A DNA stretch of 64,000 bases from Chitinophaga solisilvae (GCF_009928525.1 NZ_JAABOK010000002.1:62001-126000); one strand, 5' to 3'; shown: positions 52,294 to 62,272, counted from the first letter of the stretch. The notes: generated by a model from the sequence alone, not told the origin. Translations and numbers: made by a program.

Positions 52294-55200
52294 ATGCAAA
52301 AAAACACATCCTTACCAGGAGTGCCGGCAATTATCCTCCGATCGGGAATGCGGTACAGCCTTTCCCTTGTAACGTTATTCCTGCTGTATCTGATAATGCC
52401 GCTGACGGCCCGCAGCCAGCAGCTGGACGGGCAGAAGATCAGCCTGCAGCTGTCTGACCGCACAGTCAGGGAAGCGCTGGCCGCCATTCAGCAACAGAGC
52501 AGTTTCAAATTTGTATACGGCAGCGATATCAACAGATATACGTCAGTGAAAGTATCCCTGAATGCTAACAATATTACCATAAAGCACGCTATAGAACAGG
52601 TACTGAAGAATACCAACCTGCGTTATACCCAACGCAACTATCATATCCTGATTGATGAGAAGCCCGCCGGCAGCACAGGAACAGCACAGAAAGAACAAAG
52701 AAAACAAAACGGCCGTATCACCGGTAAGATCATCAGTGACAGAGGAGAACCACTCATCGGCGCTTCCATCCGCATCAGCGGCAGCAACGAAGCTACACAG
52801 TCAGCCGCCGACGGCAGTTATATGCTCAGCGTTCAACCAGGTGCATATACGGTGGAGGTCAGCTACATCTCTTTCCAGGCGCAGCGCATAACGGATGTAA
52901 TAGTAAAGGAAAGCAGCGCTACTTCACTTACAATAGCCATGAAGGCTAAAGCCAGCAACCTGGATCAGGTAGTGATAACATCCGGTTATAAAAAAGCTAG
53001 CGTTTCCGGCCTGCTGGCAAAACAGAAAAATGCAGCAGAACTATCCGACGGTATTTCGGCAGAACAGATTTCCCGAAGCCCGGATAACAATGCAGCAGAT
53101 GCTTTGGGCCGTATTACCGGGTTAACAACTATCGATAAAAAATATGTAGTGGTACGCGGGATGGGCGAACGCTGGAATGAAACTGCTATAGACGGTATCA
53201 CACAACCCAGTACGGAGCCGCTCAAAAAATCCTTCTCCTTTGACCTGATACCGGCCAGCCTTATCGATAACATCATTGTCAGCAAAACCCCTACGCCGGA
53301 TATGAATGCCAGTTTTACCGGCGGATACGTACAGGTGAATACCAGGGATATTCCGGAAGAAAATTTTATGACGGTATCAGCAGGTGTCTCTTACAATGAT
53401 CAGAGTACATTCCGCCAGCAACTCGGCCGCCAGTCCGGGAAGTATGACTACCTGGGATTTGATGACGGCCGCAGATCAATGCCGCAGCGGGATCAGGTGA
53501 AAACAGCACTGGAGCTGGAAAAGGAAGTTAAAGGTGATATACGGAAAAATCCGGCGCTGCATGAGCAGTCAAAATTATTCACCCACGATAATTTCACTAC
53601 CTACTCCAGCCAGACACCGCTGGGCCTGAACATGAAACTGGCCGGTGGCCGCGTTTTCCGGGTAGGTAAAACACGCGCCAATAAATTTGGCGTCATCGCT
53701 TCCCTCTCCTTCAAAAATACACAGGAAACAGAAAATATTGATTTCATCAGCAGAGGTGGCTGGCAGAACGCCCTGGGCCTCAACCTGGAAAATGATCATC
53801 AGAACAGCCGCTATTTTAACACCGGAAATACCTACAATATCAATACTACCTGGGGCGGCCTGTTAAACATGGGATTCCATACAGCTAAAAGTAAACTGAC
53901 CTTCCGTAATATTTACTCTCACATCTTCAATCAGGATTTTACACAGATTAAAGGCTGGAACAAGGATCAGACAGATTTTGAGAATGATATTCCTGTTATT
54001 GAAGAAGTGAACAGGCCACTGTTTACTGACTTTTTCCAGCATAAGCTGGAAGGACAGCATCAGCTGGGGCGGATCCGGATAGACTGGGGGCTGGCCAGCA
54101 CAGTGGTGCAAAGGAATCAGAAAGATGTGACTTACCTGGGATATTCCAGTGCGAGGATAAATAATGAGATTATTTATTTCCCGGTAACCAATGTCATGTC
54201 TACTACCAGCCGTTTCCCATTCAGTCGCGGTACTTACGCCTATACAGGAAAAGATCTGAACTGGAATGCAGCGGTTTCCATTCCTTTCCATATATCTTCT
54301 GCAAAACAGATTTTCAAGGCAGGATACTTTGGCGCCAACAGAAGCGGCGCACAGGATTATTTTGAAGCAGGATTGTATAATTTATCCAATGTGCTGCCCA
54401 GGGAGTATCAGTACATCTCTGCAGGAGCATTGCAAAACCCTGCAAACTTCCACAGCAACGGGTTTGCCTGGCTGCCGACTATTGGCGGTAATTCAAGGTA
54501 TGAAGGAGATGTGTATCAGCATGCGCCTTTTGCCATGCTGGATAACCATTTTGGCAAGTTCAGGCTGGTATGGGGTGTGCGCGCTGAATACTATCAGTAT
54601 GAAGAACGACAGAATCCTAATGATGGCCGCTTTGGCCCGCCGGATGCACCGCTGCCGGAAGAGAAAAAATGGCAGTACCTGCCCTCGGCTAATTTTACGT
54701 ATAGCCCCTGGAGTAATTTCAACTTCCGCCTGGCCTATGCCAAAACAGTATCAAGACCACAGTTCGCAGAAAGAAACCGTTTCTCCTACTATGATCCTAC
54801 GTACTCGGCTTACATCTGGAATTCTCCGGTAGTATCTTCTGTCACAAATGGCTATGATTTTAAAGCAGAATGGTATCCTGAACCCGGTGATGTATTGTCG
54901 GGCGGCCTGTACTACAGGGATATCGCCGATCCGATAGAAATGTACAATGCACTGACGGCCACCAATAAAAGCGAATTCTCCCTGAGAAATTCCAAAAAAG
55001 CACAGGTGTATGGATTTGAGATGGATATGCAGAAAAATCTGGGCTTCATTCATGACGCGTTACGGAATCTCCGTTTCACTGCTAACCTGGCTTTGAATAA
55101 TAGTGTGGTAGATGCTTACGCTACTACCACTATTGACGAAGAAGGTAATCCCCTGGAGCTGGACAGTGAAGGAAAACCGGTTTCCAAAGAAATAGTGTAC

Positions 55201-55668
55201 CGCGACACACGTCCGTTATACGGTCAGGCGCCCTACAGTTACAATATCGGACTGGCTTATGTTTCCAATCGCTACGGCATCAATGTACTGTATAATAAAA
55301 CCGGTAGAAAGTATACACTGGTAGGTACTTCCTTACTCCACTCCGAAATGCAGAACCCTTTCGGAAAAGTGGATATACAGCTTAGCTACAAATGCCTGAA
55401 ACAGGAAAGACTGGAAGTGGTACTCAATATTTCCAACCTGTTTAACGAAAGTATCCTGTATTACAATAATGCCGACAGTTATGAGTATGATGCAGAAGTA
55501 AAGAATGGTAACAACACGATGGATCCCCGTTTAAGTAACCCGGTTTTCTATACGAAACATGTTGTGCTGAAGTCCGGTAAATCCCGGAACTATGACAAAG
55601 GCGACCAGATAACCTATAAATCGCAGACCGGACGCCGGTTTTCGCTGAGTGTGAATTATAAATTCTGA
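52294..55668 (+). CDS. STN-domain TonB-dependent receptor (module 2)
   Basis: 1124 residues from ATG 52294 (MQKNTSLPGVPAIILRSGMR). The longer ORF begins at a GTG inside the hairpin and lacks signal character. Signal peptide about 21-41, STN 48-115 (SLQLSDRTVREALAAIQQQS), carboxypeptidase-like domain (GRITGKIISDRGEPLIGASI), plug (GRITGLTTIDKKYVVVRGMG, LIDNIIVSKTPTPDMNASFT) and barrel ending FSLSVNYKF. The layout is the same as in module 1. Ligand unknown. A lipoprotein gene follows 12 bp later. Confidence 0.9.
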   Translation: MQKNTSLPGVPAIILRSGMRYSLSLVTLFLLYLIMPLTARSQQLDGQKISLQLSDRTVREALAAIQQQSSFKFVYGSDINRYTSVKVSLNANNITIKHAIEQVLKNTNLRYTQRNYHILIDEKPAGSTGTAQKEQRKQNGRITGKIISDRGEPLIGASIRISGSNEATQSAADGSYMLSVQPGAYTVEVSYISFQAQRITDVIVKESSATSLTIAMKAKASNLDQVVITSGYKKASVSGLLAKQKNAAELSDGISAEQISRSPDNNAADALGRITGLTTIDKKYVVVRGMGERWNETAIDGITQPSTEPLKKSFSFDLIPASLIDNIIVSKTPTPDMNASFTGGYVQVNTRDIPEENFMTVSAGVSYNDQSTFRQQLGRQSGKYDYLGFDDGRRSMPQRDQVKTALELEKEVKGDIRKNPALHEQSKLFTHDNFTTYSSQTPLGLNMKLAGGRVFRVGKTRANKFGVIASLSFKNTQETENIDFISRGGWQNALGLNLENDHQNSRYFNTGNTYNINTTWGGLLNMGFHTAKSKLTFRNIYSHIFNQDFTQIKGWNKDQTDFENDIPVIEEVNRPLFTDFFQHKLEGQHQLGRIRIDWGLASTVVQRNQKDVTYLGYSSARINNEIIYFPVTNVMSTTSRFPFSRGTYAYTGKDLNWNAAVSIPFHISSAKQIFKAGYFGANRSGAQDYFEAGLYNLSNVLPREYQYISAGALQNPANFHSNGFAWLPTIGGNSRYEGDVYQHAPFAMLDNHFGKFRLVWGVRAEYYQYEERQNPNDGRFGPPDAPLPEEKKWQYLPSANFTYSPWSNFNFRLAYAKTVSRPQFAERNRFSYYDPTYSAYIWNSPVVSSVTNGYDFKAEWYPEPGDVLSGGLYYRDIADPIEMYNALTATNKSEFSLRNSKKAQVYGFEMDMQKNLGFIHDALRNLRFTANLALNNSVVDAYATTTIDEEGNPLELDSEGKPVSKEIVYRDTRPLYGQAPYSYNIGLAYVSNRYGINVLYNKTGRKYTLVGTSLLHSEMQNPFGKVDIQLSYKCLKQERLEVVLNISNLFNESILYYNNADSYEYDAEVKNGNNTMDPRLSNPVFYTKHVVLKSGKSRNYDKGDQITYKSQTGRRFSLSVNYKF

Positions 55669-55680
55669 TAAAAGTAAAAC

Positions 55681-56442
55681 ATGAAGAGCTTACATAAAAT
55701 ATCCAGGCAGCTGGCCATAGTATTAACAGGTATCTCCCTGTTTTCCTGTTCCAAATCACAGCAGGAGTTTTATCCTGAGAATAATGTTGTTGATATAGAT
55801 GTGAAAGCATACATCGCACAGGATTCGCTGCAGTTCAGGCTGGGCGGAAATATCCTGAAGCCTTATCCCGAAGCGGCGTCTCCCTACTTTGGCGGTTCCG
55901 TAAGTACCAGGTGGGTTGCCAATGGCGCTACCAGTTTCGCCGTATTGAACAGCAAGGGAGAGCTGCTGTTAGAAAGAAAAATTGATGGGGCTGCTGTTTC
56001 AAATCTTATCAAGTTCTATTATGATGGCGCCACCATTACCGATAAATTACCTGACATTCCAAAGCCGGCAGCAGGGAATGTAGGCATACTCCTGAGTTTT
56101 CCCGAAAGAAAATACAGTAAGGTGGCCGCAAAGAATATCGGAGTAGAGGTAGCAGCCAAGAGAAGAGGACAGCCTACTATCATAAAGCGGTATACTTTTA
56201 ATGAAGATGCTACTGTTTTTGTGGACATGACTTTCCCTGCCGGTTATCAGTACATTACATGCAGCCTGGTGAAGGCTGACAGCCCTTCTGAGAGATATAC
56301 CCCGGATGCAGCGAGTTACATCATAACATTGAATTCGCCCAAACCTGACAGAGGCTATCTGATGATGATAAAGGAAATAGCAGACCAGATGGATAGGTTT
56401 ACTGGCATTGAAGGACTGGAGCTGACGCAGTACCTGAATTAA
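55681..56442 (+). CDS. Surface lipoprotein of TonB module 2
   Basis: 253 residues with a lipobox (GISLFSCSKSQQEF). It is beta-rich and has no recognised domain. It is not clearly similar to the two lipoproteins of module 1 apart from the lipoprotein anchor, and it occupies the same place after the receptor. It is probably a ligand-binding accessory. It ends just before a long terminator. Confidence 0.72.
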   Translation: MKSLHKISRQLAIVLTGISLFSCSKSQQEFYPENNVVDIDVKAYIAQDSLQFRLGGNILKPYPEAASPYFGGSVSTRWVANGATSFAVLNSKGELLLERKIDGAAVSNLIKFYYDGATITDKLPDIPKPAAGNVGILLSFPERKYSKVAAKNIGVEVAAKRRGQPTIIKRYTFNEDATVFVDMTFPAGYQYITCSLVKADSPSERYTPDAASYIITLNSPKPDRGYLMMIKEIADQMDRFTGIEGLELTQYLN

Positions 56443-56458
56443 TTTTTTGAAGAGAATA

Positions 56459-56505
56459 CAACGGGCTGGTTACAGGAATTACCTGTAACCAGCCCGTTGT
56501 TATTT
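56459..56505 (+). terminator. Rho-independent terminator of module 2
   Basis: A perfect 18-bp stem (56459-56476 with 56482-56499), a 5-nt loop and a following TTATTT. It lies 17 bp after the module 2 lipoprotein stop. Very strong structure. Confidence 0.9.
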
Positions 56506-56564
56506 AGTCGTAATCCACACCGGAAGAATAGAAAGCCATTCAGCAGATGCAGGGTAAGTGATGA

Positions 56565-57074
56565 TTAATGCTGCGGAATGAGCGCCTCCATTTCTATTTC
56601 GATCATGGCTCCGGGCAGCCCTAGTTCGTTTACGCCGATCCAGCTGCCGGTGGGAAAATGACCGGTGTATATTTTATGCCGGTAGGAAGCATTCTGTTGT
56701 AGTGCAGCCATACTGGTAGTATAAATGTTCTCCAGAAAAACATCTTCAAAAGTACAGCCATAATGTTTCAATACTTTTTCCAGGCTGGCATAGCAATTTT
56801 TCATCTGTTGCGGATAATCATCTTTACCTGTCAGATTCCCTTTATCGTTGATGCTGATTACGCCGCCTATTTTGACGATGTTGCCCACTTTTACCGCCTG
56901 CGTATAGCCATACATTTTTTCCAGTTCGGGGCGTAGCAGAAAGTACGCTGGTTTTTCTGCAGTGGCCGTTTCAACTGCTGCTGTGCCGGCTTTAGGAGTT
57001 TCCTGTTTGCAGCCGGAGATTGCAAGCGCCAGCAACATGATAATTCCTGTCAGTATACTGATCTGTTTTTTCAT
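56565..57074 (-). CDS. RidA-family lipoprotein
   Basis: 169 residues. A lipoprotein signal (LLALAISGCKQETPK, Cys22) precedes a RidA/YjgF fold: VKVGNIVKIGGVISINDKGN, QQMKNCYASLEKVLKHYGCT, and PTGSWIGVNELGLPGAMIEI ending MEALIP. RidA proteins usually deaminate reactive imines in the cytosol, so an anchored, exported form is unusual. The Arg normally used to bind the substrate carboxylate (in the xSR motif) is not evident; the position reads SWIG. Possibly a non-catalytic binding protein. An inverted repeat lies upstream. Confidence 0.82.
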   Translation of the reverse strand: MKKQISILTGIIMLLALAISGCKQETPKAGTAAVETATAEKPAYFLLRPELEKMYGYTQAVKVGNIVKIGGVISINDKGNLTGKDDYPQQMKNCYASLEKVLKHYGCTFEDVFLENIYTTSMAALQQNASYRHKIYTGHFPTGSWIGVNELGLPGAMIEIEMEALIPQH

Positions 57075-57108
57075 ATTCCGTTGTTTTCATCAAAAATAAT
57101 GTAAAAAA

Positions 57109-57133
57109 TCAAATGCAACAACGTTGCATTTGA
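57109..57133. promoter_or_regulatory. Inverted repeat upstream of the RidA-like gene
   Basis: TCAAATGCAAC (57109-57119), a 3-nt centre, GTTGCATTTGA (57123-57133): a perfect 11-bp dyad 35 bp upstream of the start codon. It is a good candidate for a dimeric repressor or activator site controlling the RidA-like lipoprotein. The regulator is not encoded beside it. Confidence 0.6.
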
Positions 57134-57173
57134 TAATAGACTACGGAAATACTATCACAGGAGTATATGTGAA

Positions 57174-57204
57174 GGCGCTGTCTCATACTATCTGAGACAG
57201 CGCC
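57174..57204. terminator. Hairpin between divergent/tandem lipoprotein genes
   Basis: A 12-bp perfect stem (GGCGCTGTCTCA 57174-57185 with TGAGACAGCGCC 57193-57204) and a 7-nt loop. No T-run follows on either strand. It lies downstream of the DNRLRE-like gene (which ends at 57277 on the minus strand) and probably terminates its transcript. Confidence 0.65.
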
Positions 57205-57276
57205 TCTGAAATAACCGGAGTGAATACAGTCAGACAGGTTATCTGCTTTATACAATATATGGCTGGTTTGTATGAG

Positions 57277-58020
57277 CTATATCTCGTATGTAACTATCAG
57301 TTTCGGACGTTTGCTGACATCAGCATTGCGGGGGCCGGTGAAGATCAGGCTGCGGTAGTATGCTTCTGTCTGCAGCTGCAGGCTGAAGCCATAATTCTGC
57401 CCGCTGTTGATGATGTCCTGTACCAGCGCAGTAACGTTAACGGTTACACTGTAATTCCACTGTGAGGTAGAAGGTGCAATGGGAGCTGCATTGGTAGTGG
57501 TGGTAGTAGGCTGGTTATTCCAGGTAATAGTACTTGCTGTCCACGGTCCTGTTACACGTTTTATCCAGGCGGGGTTGGTGCCGAAGGAGTTGTACGGGGA
57601 GCCGGGATAGTAGGAGTTGCCCTGTGGGGCGGCCGCACTGCTGCTTATACCGGTTAAGGTAAGGGTAGCAGAGGTAATGACAGTACCTGACGGGAGGCTG
57701 CTGAGGCCATTGAATTTTAAGAATTGACGGGCCGTACCGGGAGTACCCTGGTAAGTCCAGGAAGAAGTGAGAAAGTCCTCGAAGGCACTAAAGTTACCGT
57801 TGGCCCAATCAGGTTTGCTGTAGACGTGTGCATCTTCCTGAGCGCCGGCTTTGTCATAGCCGCCGCCGAAGATAATAGTTTTCTGCCCGTCTTTTACGGA
57901 GGCATTGAGGGCTTGATCCTGCTGCTGCAGATTGGTGTCTGTTGCTAGATCTTTGCGGCAGCTGGTCATCAGGAATGCTGTTGCTACTGTTAAGGCAAGG
58001 AAAAGGTTGGAGATTTTCAT
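57277..58020 (-). CDS. DNRLRE-like domain lipoprotein
   Basis: 247 residues. Lipoprotein signal (LTVATAFLMTSCRKD), then a DNRLRE-like domain: RQFLKFNGLSSLPSGTVITS ATLTLTG, then TWNNQP and the end YRSLIFTGPRNADVSKRPKL IVTYEI. Such domains form jelly-roll folds in surface or carbohydrate-associated proteins. It is likely outer-membrane anchored. It is followed downstream by a hairpin. Confidence 0.8.
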   Translation of the reverse strand: MKISNLFLALTVATAFLMTSCRKDLATDTNLQQQDQALNASVKDGQKTIIFGGGYDKAGAQEDAHVYSKPDWANGNFSAFEDFLTSSWTYQGTPGTARQFLKFNGLSSLPSGTVITSATLTLTGISSSAAAPQGNSYYPGSPYNSFGTNPAWIKRVTGPWTASTITWNNQPTTTTTNAAPIAPSTSQWNYSVTVNVTALVQDIINSGQNYGFSLQLQTEAYYRSLIFTGPRNADVSKRPKLIVTYEI

Positions 58021-58512
58021 ACATAAAAGGTTAAGTGAATAATAAAAAAATGGATAAACACAGATAGTGATGAAGGGTACATGAGTGGTGGTGAATAGAA
58101 ATAGTAAGGGCTTTCTGAAATATCCTGGTTAACAACAATACTGGTTATTTTGAATTTACATTAGCATTTTATGATGCTAAAGTAATACACAGGAAGTGTA
58201 ATACTACTTCACTAAAATTTGGATAGAAAACAATGTGTGATTAATATTTTTATTTATTCTGTTGACTGAGAAAATAATGCAGGTGCTGTGACTAGTTTAG
58301 CGGCGGTAATGATAAAGTTTGTACTTACTCAGGGTTAGGTTAATTCATTATCTTCTTTTCTACCTTATATAATTTACTTTTTGCATGATTGCTTCCCGTA
58401 AAGGGAATGATAATATCACTCATCCGGCATGCATATGCTGCGATTAAAGGTACGAATGAGCTAATCATTATGAGCTTATTTAGCATTTGTTACACATGTA
58501 AAAAACATTTAA
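58021..58512. other. Long intergenic region without a gene
   Basis: About 490 bp, AT-rich, between the divergent DNRLRE-like lipoprotein and the MDR oxidoreductase. I see no ORF or tRNA and no dyad of note. It must contain both promoters; several T-rich and A-rich runs make calling one uncertain. Confidence 0.6.
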
Positions 58513-59673
58513 ATGAAGAAAGTATTAACTAAGGCCTGGGCATTGCACACCAACAATGGCATTTGTATTCCAGGTGAGCTTATTGAGGAAATGATAGAAA
58601 TTACCTTTGATGAAAAGGATGAAGTACTGGTGGAACCAGTTTATTGTTCTCTGGAAGGAAATATGTATCATGCTGTAATGCGTGACCCTGTTGATATTTG
58701 TCATCAAAGGAAAGAGGAGAAGATAGTATTGGGAAATGCCGGTGTGGTAAGGATATTGGAATCCGGTTCAAATGCATCTCACCTTAAACCGGGCACCCTG
58801 GGTATAGTATATGCAGCCACTCCAACCGACCGAGAAGGATACCCTATAAAAATATTCGCCTACGACGCTCCTGGAACCGTTGGCTTTCTGGCAAAGAAAC
58901 TTGCATTGCACAAGGATAATTTCATACCTCTTCCTGATAATTCTCATTTCTCCCCGAAACAATGGGCTGCTTTTTCTATAAGATATCCTTCGGCATGGAG
59001 TAACTGGAAGGTAGCTTATAATTGCTGGAAAGTACAGATGGGGCACGTTAAGAGAGAAGAAGAAACTGTAATCTCCTGGGGAGGCGGTGTTGGTTTGGGT
59101 GAAATCCTGCTGGCAAGGCAGGAAGGATTTAAGGTGGCCATGATATCCTCTATGAACAACAGGATCAGTGAACTGCAGAAGTATGATATACAGGCGATTG
59201 ACAGGAATCTGTTTCCTGATCTCAACTATATGGAAGATCGCTATGCAACAGATAAGGAATACAGACAGTGTTACCTGAAATCAGAAAAAACATTTCTGGA
59301 GATAATAGATGCCATCACCAACGGACGGAATGCAGCCATATTCATTGATAATATCGGCCTGCCGGTATACAGGGCCACACTCAAGGCTTTGTCAAGACAA
59401 GGAGTTATCGCTACCTGCGGCTGGAAGGAGGGAATGAAGATCAGTCACATGAGAGCATTGGAAAGTATTAACAGGCATATCCATGTAAACACGCATTATA
59501 TCACCTACAATGAAATGCAGGATGCCATCCGTTATGCAGTGGAGAACAACTGGATGCCGGAGGTAGAAGGTGAATATGTGTATGGCTGGGAAGAAATCCC
59601 GCAGTTGTTTAAGGACTTTGGAGCCGGTAAAGTAAATTCTTTTTTCCCTTTGTTTGAAGTTAATCCGCTATAA
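58513..59673 (+). CDS. MDR-superfamily zinc-type oxidoreductase
   Basis: 386 residues from ATG 58513. The N-terminal GroES-like part has VLVEPVYCSLEGNMYHAVMR, and the nucleotide-binding fold has VISWGGGVGLGEILLARQEGF (GxGxxG variant) and FIDNIGLPVYRATLKALSRQ. The C-terminal part has GKVNSFFPLF. This is the layout of medium-chain dehydrogenase/reductases, close in style to crotonyl-CoA-type reductases. The substrate is unknown. It stands alone with a strong terminator 15 bp after its stop. Confidence 0.7.
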   Translation: MKKVLTKAWALHTNNGICIPGELIEEMIEITFDEKDEVLVEPVYCSLEGNMYHAVMRDPVDICHQRKEEKIVLGNAGVVRILESGSNASHLKPGTLGIVYAATPTDREGYPIKIFAYDAPGTVGFLAKKLALHKDNFIPLPDNSHFSPKQWAAFSIRYPSAWSNWKVAYNCWKVQMGHVKREEETVISWGGGVGLGEILLARQEGFKVAMISSMNNRISELQKYDIQAIDRNLFPDLNYMEDRYATDKEYRQCYLKSEKTFLEIIDAITNGRNAAIFIDNIGLPVYRATLKALSRQGVIATCGWKEGMKISHMRALESINRHIHVNTHYITYNEMQDAIRYAVENNWMPEVEGEYVYGWEEIPQLFKDFGAGKVNSFFPLFEVNPL

Positions 59674-59688
59674 AAGATTACGCCTGTA

Positions 59689-59729
59689 TAGTTCTGAATT
59701 GATCTGACTGTCAGATCAATTCAGAACTA
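59689..59729 (+). terminator. Rho-independent-like terminator
   Basis: A perfect 19-bp stem (59689-59707 with 59711-59729) and a 3-nt loop, immediately after the oxidoreductase. No strong T-run follows, but the stem is very stable. Confidence 0.75.
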
Positions 59730-60072
59730 TTACATATCAGGTGAAAAGGGATTAATTTCCTTTCAGCCTTTTTTATTACATGCAGTGATTTATCTTCTTA
59801 GAAAAATCCACAGCCATTCTTTGTCTGACATGGTTTCTTACCTGATTCACAAATTACATTTGACCAGGTGACAGTGAGTGTGGTACTTCCGCCTAAAATT
59901 CTGGCTTTTTCACTGGATGATAGGTTGGCAATCTTTGTGATTTTGAGACTTATTTTCATTGTTTTTGTGCCGCTGATTTTCCCTTTTTGGTTGTTTGAAA
60001 ACCCCCGCCGTGGGCTTCGGAAGCACGGCGTTAGCAGCCCTGGATCATTAAGTATTCAGAATTAATTGGAGA
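59730..60072. other. Intergenic region, no supported gene
   Basis: About 340 bp. A 65-codon ORF (59868-60065) starts from GTG with no coding-like downstream context and is not supported. A dyad CGCCGTG/CACGGCG (60006-60030) with a GCTT/AAGC inner part may terminate the minus-strand membrane-protein transcript. Confidence 0.5.
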
Positions 60073-60429
60073 TTACTTCTTTGGCTCCCTGAAAATATCA
60101 GCTACCAGCCTTCTATGAATTACTAAAAAGATCAATAGTACTGGTAAACAGAACAAATCCAGACTGAACAGCCCTATATAAAAAGTAAAAATAGTAGGAG
60201 TAAAGGCGATAGCAGAAAGGGTTCCTAAAGCCAGCATAAAAAGCGTAAGATAATACCCCGCCTTCTCATTGATTATCTGAACGATGATTACAATATTTAA
60301 GGCTACCAACCCCGCAATATGTGGTTTCTGTAGTACAATTCTATTTTGCCAGACAGAAAACAACAGATAGATCGCTGTTAAAACGACAACTATTAACGGG
60401 AGGAGCTTTACAAATCTTTCTCTAATCAT
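60073..60429 (-). CDS. Small integral membrane protein
   Basis: 118 residues with four hydrophobic segments, at about 8-25 (LLPLIVVVLTAIYLLF), 38-52, 60-80 and 83-104 (FYIGLFSLDLFCLPVLLIFL). Short basic tails at both ends. No family recognised. It is alone on the minus strand. Confidence 0.65.
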   Translation of the reverse strand: MIRERFVKLLPLIVVVLTAIYLLFSVWQNRIVLQKPHIAGLVALNIVIIVQIINEKAGYYLTLFMLALGTLSAIAFTPTIFTFYIGLFSLDLFCLPVLLIFLVIHRRLVADIFREPKK

Positions 60430-60628
60430 AGGAGAGATAAATAAAAGGCCGTGATCAGCCCAGGGAAATTTTTTAATTTTTTATGCAAAGTGATAAATCA
60501 CCTTCTTCTTCACAAACACTTTTAAACGCTCCGCAGCTACTACAAACCTCAGCCACCATGTTTACAAATTGTTTGCAAATTTTAAAGGGTTCCAACCTAT
60601 AAAAAGCTGAAACCCTTTATCACTAAAG

Positions 60629-60701
<73 letters not shown>

Positions 60702-60854
60702 TTGCAAAACTGTTAAAACAGTGACGGCAAATTTAACGCTTCCGGGCAATATTTATGTAGTTAATTTAATTAAATTTGGTAGAAATGCTGAAATGTGGAT
60801 AAATATCCATTACATTGATAATGTAAATGTTAGCTCATTATAAATCTTAGATTC

Positions 60855-62033
60855 ATGCAAGAAGCGTATATCGTTGCCGGTTACCGCACTGCGGTAGGTA
60901 AGTCTAAAAGAGGAGGTTTTCGTTTTTACAGACCGGATGATCTGGCCGTAGATGTTATTACCGGGTTGCTGCAGTCCGTACCGCAGCTGGATCCCGCACG
61001 CGTGGACGACCTGATCGTCGGAAACGCCGTACCGGAAGCTGAACAGGGCCTGCAGATAGGAAGAATGATCTCCGTACGCGCCCTGGGCATCGATGTGCCG
61101 GGGATGACCGTGAACCGCTATTGCGCATCCGGACTGGAAACCATTGCCATCGCTACCGCGAAAATACAATCCGGCATGGCCGACTGTATCATCGCCGGAG
61201 GTACCGAGAGCATGAGCCTCGTACCCGTTGCCGGTTGGAAAACAGTGCCTAACTACACCGTTGCCAGCGCTACACCTGATTATTATATCGGAATGGGACT
61301 CACCGCTGAAGCAGTGGCCAACGAATTTAAAGTAAGCCGCCAGGACCAGGATGAGTTCTCTTATAACTCCCACCAGAAAGCGCTCCGTGCTATCAAGGAA
61401 GGTTATTTCAAACCAGGTATCCTCCCTGTCAACATCGAGGAAGTATACGTGGATGAAAAAGGCAAAAAACAAAAACGCTCTTACGTAGTGGACACCGATG
61501 AAGGTCCACGCGCAGACACATCCCTGGAAGCCCTGGGTAAACTGAAGCCTGTATTCGCCGCCGGTGGCTCCGTTACTGCCGGTAACTCCTCCCAGACCTC
61601 CGACGGCGCCGCCTTCGTGATCGTGATGAGTGAGAAAATGGTGAACGAACTGGGACTTAAACCTATCGGCCGCCTGGTATCCTGCGTATCGGCAGGCGTA
61701 CACCCCCGCATCATGGGCATAGGCCCCGTAGCTGCCATCCCTAAAGCATTACAGCGCGCCGGCAAAACACTCAGTGATATCGACCTCGTGGAACTGAACG
61801 AAGCATTCGCCTCACAGTCCATAGCCGTTATCAGAGAACTGGGTATCAACCCCGATATCGTAAACATCAACGGTGGCGCTATCGCACTGGGACACCCGCT
61901 GGGTTGTACCGGCGCTAAACTGACCGTACAACTGCTGGGCGATCTCAAACGCCTCAACAAAAAGTATGGTATCGTTACTGCCTGCGTAGGCGGCGGACAA
62001 GGAATAGCAGGCGTGATCGAAAATATTAGTTAG
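60855..62033 (+). CDS. Acetyl-CoA C-acyltransferase (thiolase)
   Basis: 392 residues. The nucleophile is Cys90 in NRYCASGLE, the second-site His347 in GGAIALGHPLGCTGAK and the proton donor Cys377 in CVGGGQG. Thiolase removes acetyl-CoA from 3-ketoacyl-CoA, as in fatty acid beta-oxidation, or works in reverse. The length is normal. It is alone here, without the usual 3-hydroxyacyl-CoA dehydrogenase partner in the window. Confidence 0.95.
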   Translation: MQEAYIVAGYRTAVGKSKRGGFRFYRPDDLAVDVITGLLQSVPQLDPARVDDLIVGNAVPEAEQGLQIGRMISVRALGIDVPGMTVNRYCASGLETIAIATAKIQSGMADCIIAGGTESMSLVPVAGWKTVPNYTVASATPDYYIGMGLTAEAVANEFKVSRQDQDEFSYNSHQKALRAIKEGYFKPGILPVNIEEVYVDEKGKKQKRSYVVDTDEGPRADTSLEALGKLKPVFAAGGSVTAGNSSQTSDGAAFVIVMSEKMVNELGLKPIGRLVSCVSAGVHPRIMGIGPVAAIPKALQRAGKTLSDIDLVELNEAFASQSIAVIRELGINPDIVNINGGAIALGHPLGCTGAKLTVQLLGDLKRLNKKYGIVTACVGGGQGIAGVIENIS

Positions 62034-62035
62034 AT

Positions 62036-62181
62036 AATGACGAATGATGAATTGCGAATGTAAGCGAAGATAGTAGCGTATATAAAAGCGAAGAACCCGT
62101 CTGGTATGAAAATCAGACGGGTTCTTCGCTTTTATATACGCTACTATCTTCGCTTACATTCGCAATTCATCATTCGTCATT
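62036..62181. repeat. 68-bp perfect inverted repeat
   Basis: Two 68-bp arms (62036-62103 and 62114-62181) are perfect reverse complements around a 10-nt loop. They include several GCGAA-type pentamers (GCGAATG, GCGAAGA, GCGAAGAA). It lies just after the thiolase stop. It could be an unusually long terminator, a miniature mobile element or a repeat-derived element. Confidence 0.9.
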
Positions 62182-62272
62182 CGTAATTAAAAAAACTTTA
62201 ATCCTGATGAATTAAAATTTTTATTAATTTGGTGTATTAAATCGGCTCCCGCCAACACAACCATATCGCTTT

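Noticed and set aside
59868..60065. 65-codon hydrophobic ORF from GTG
   Set aside because: No RBS, no neighbour coupling; it overlaps a GC dyad that likely ends the neighbouring minus-strand transcript.
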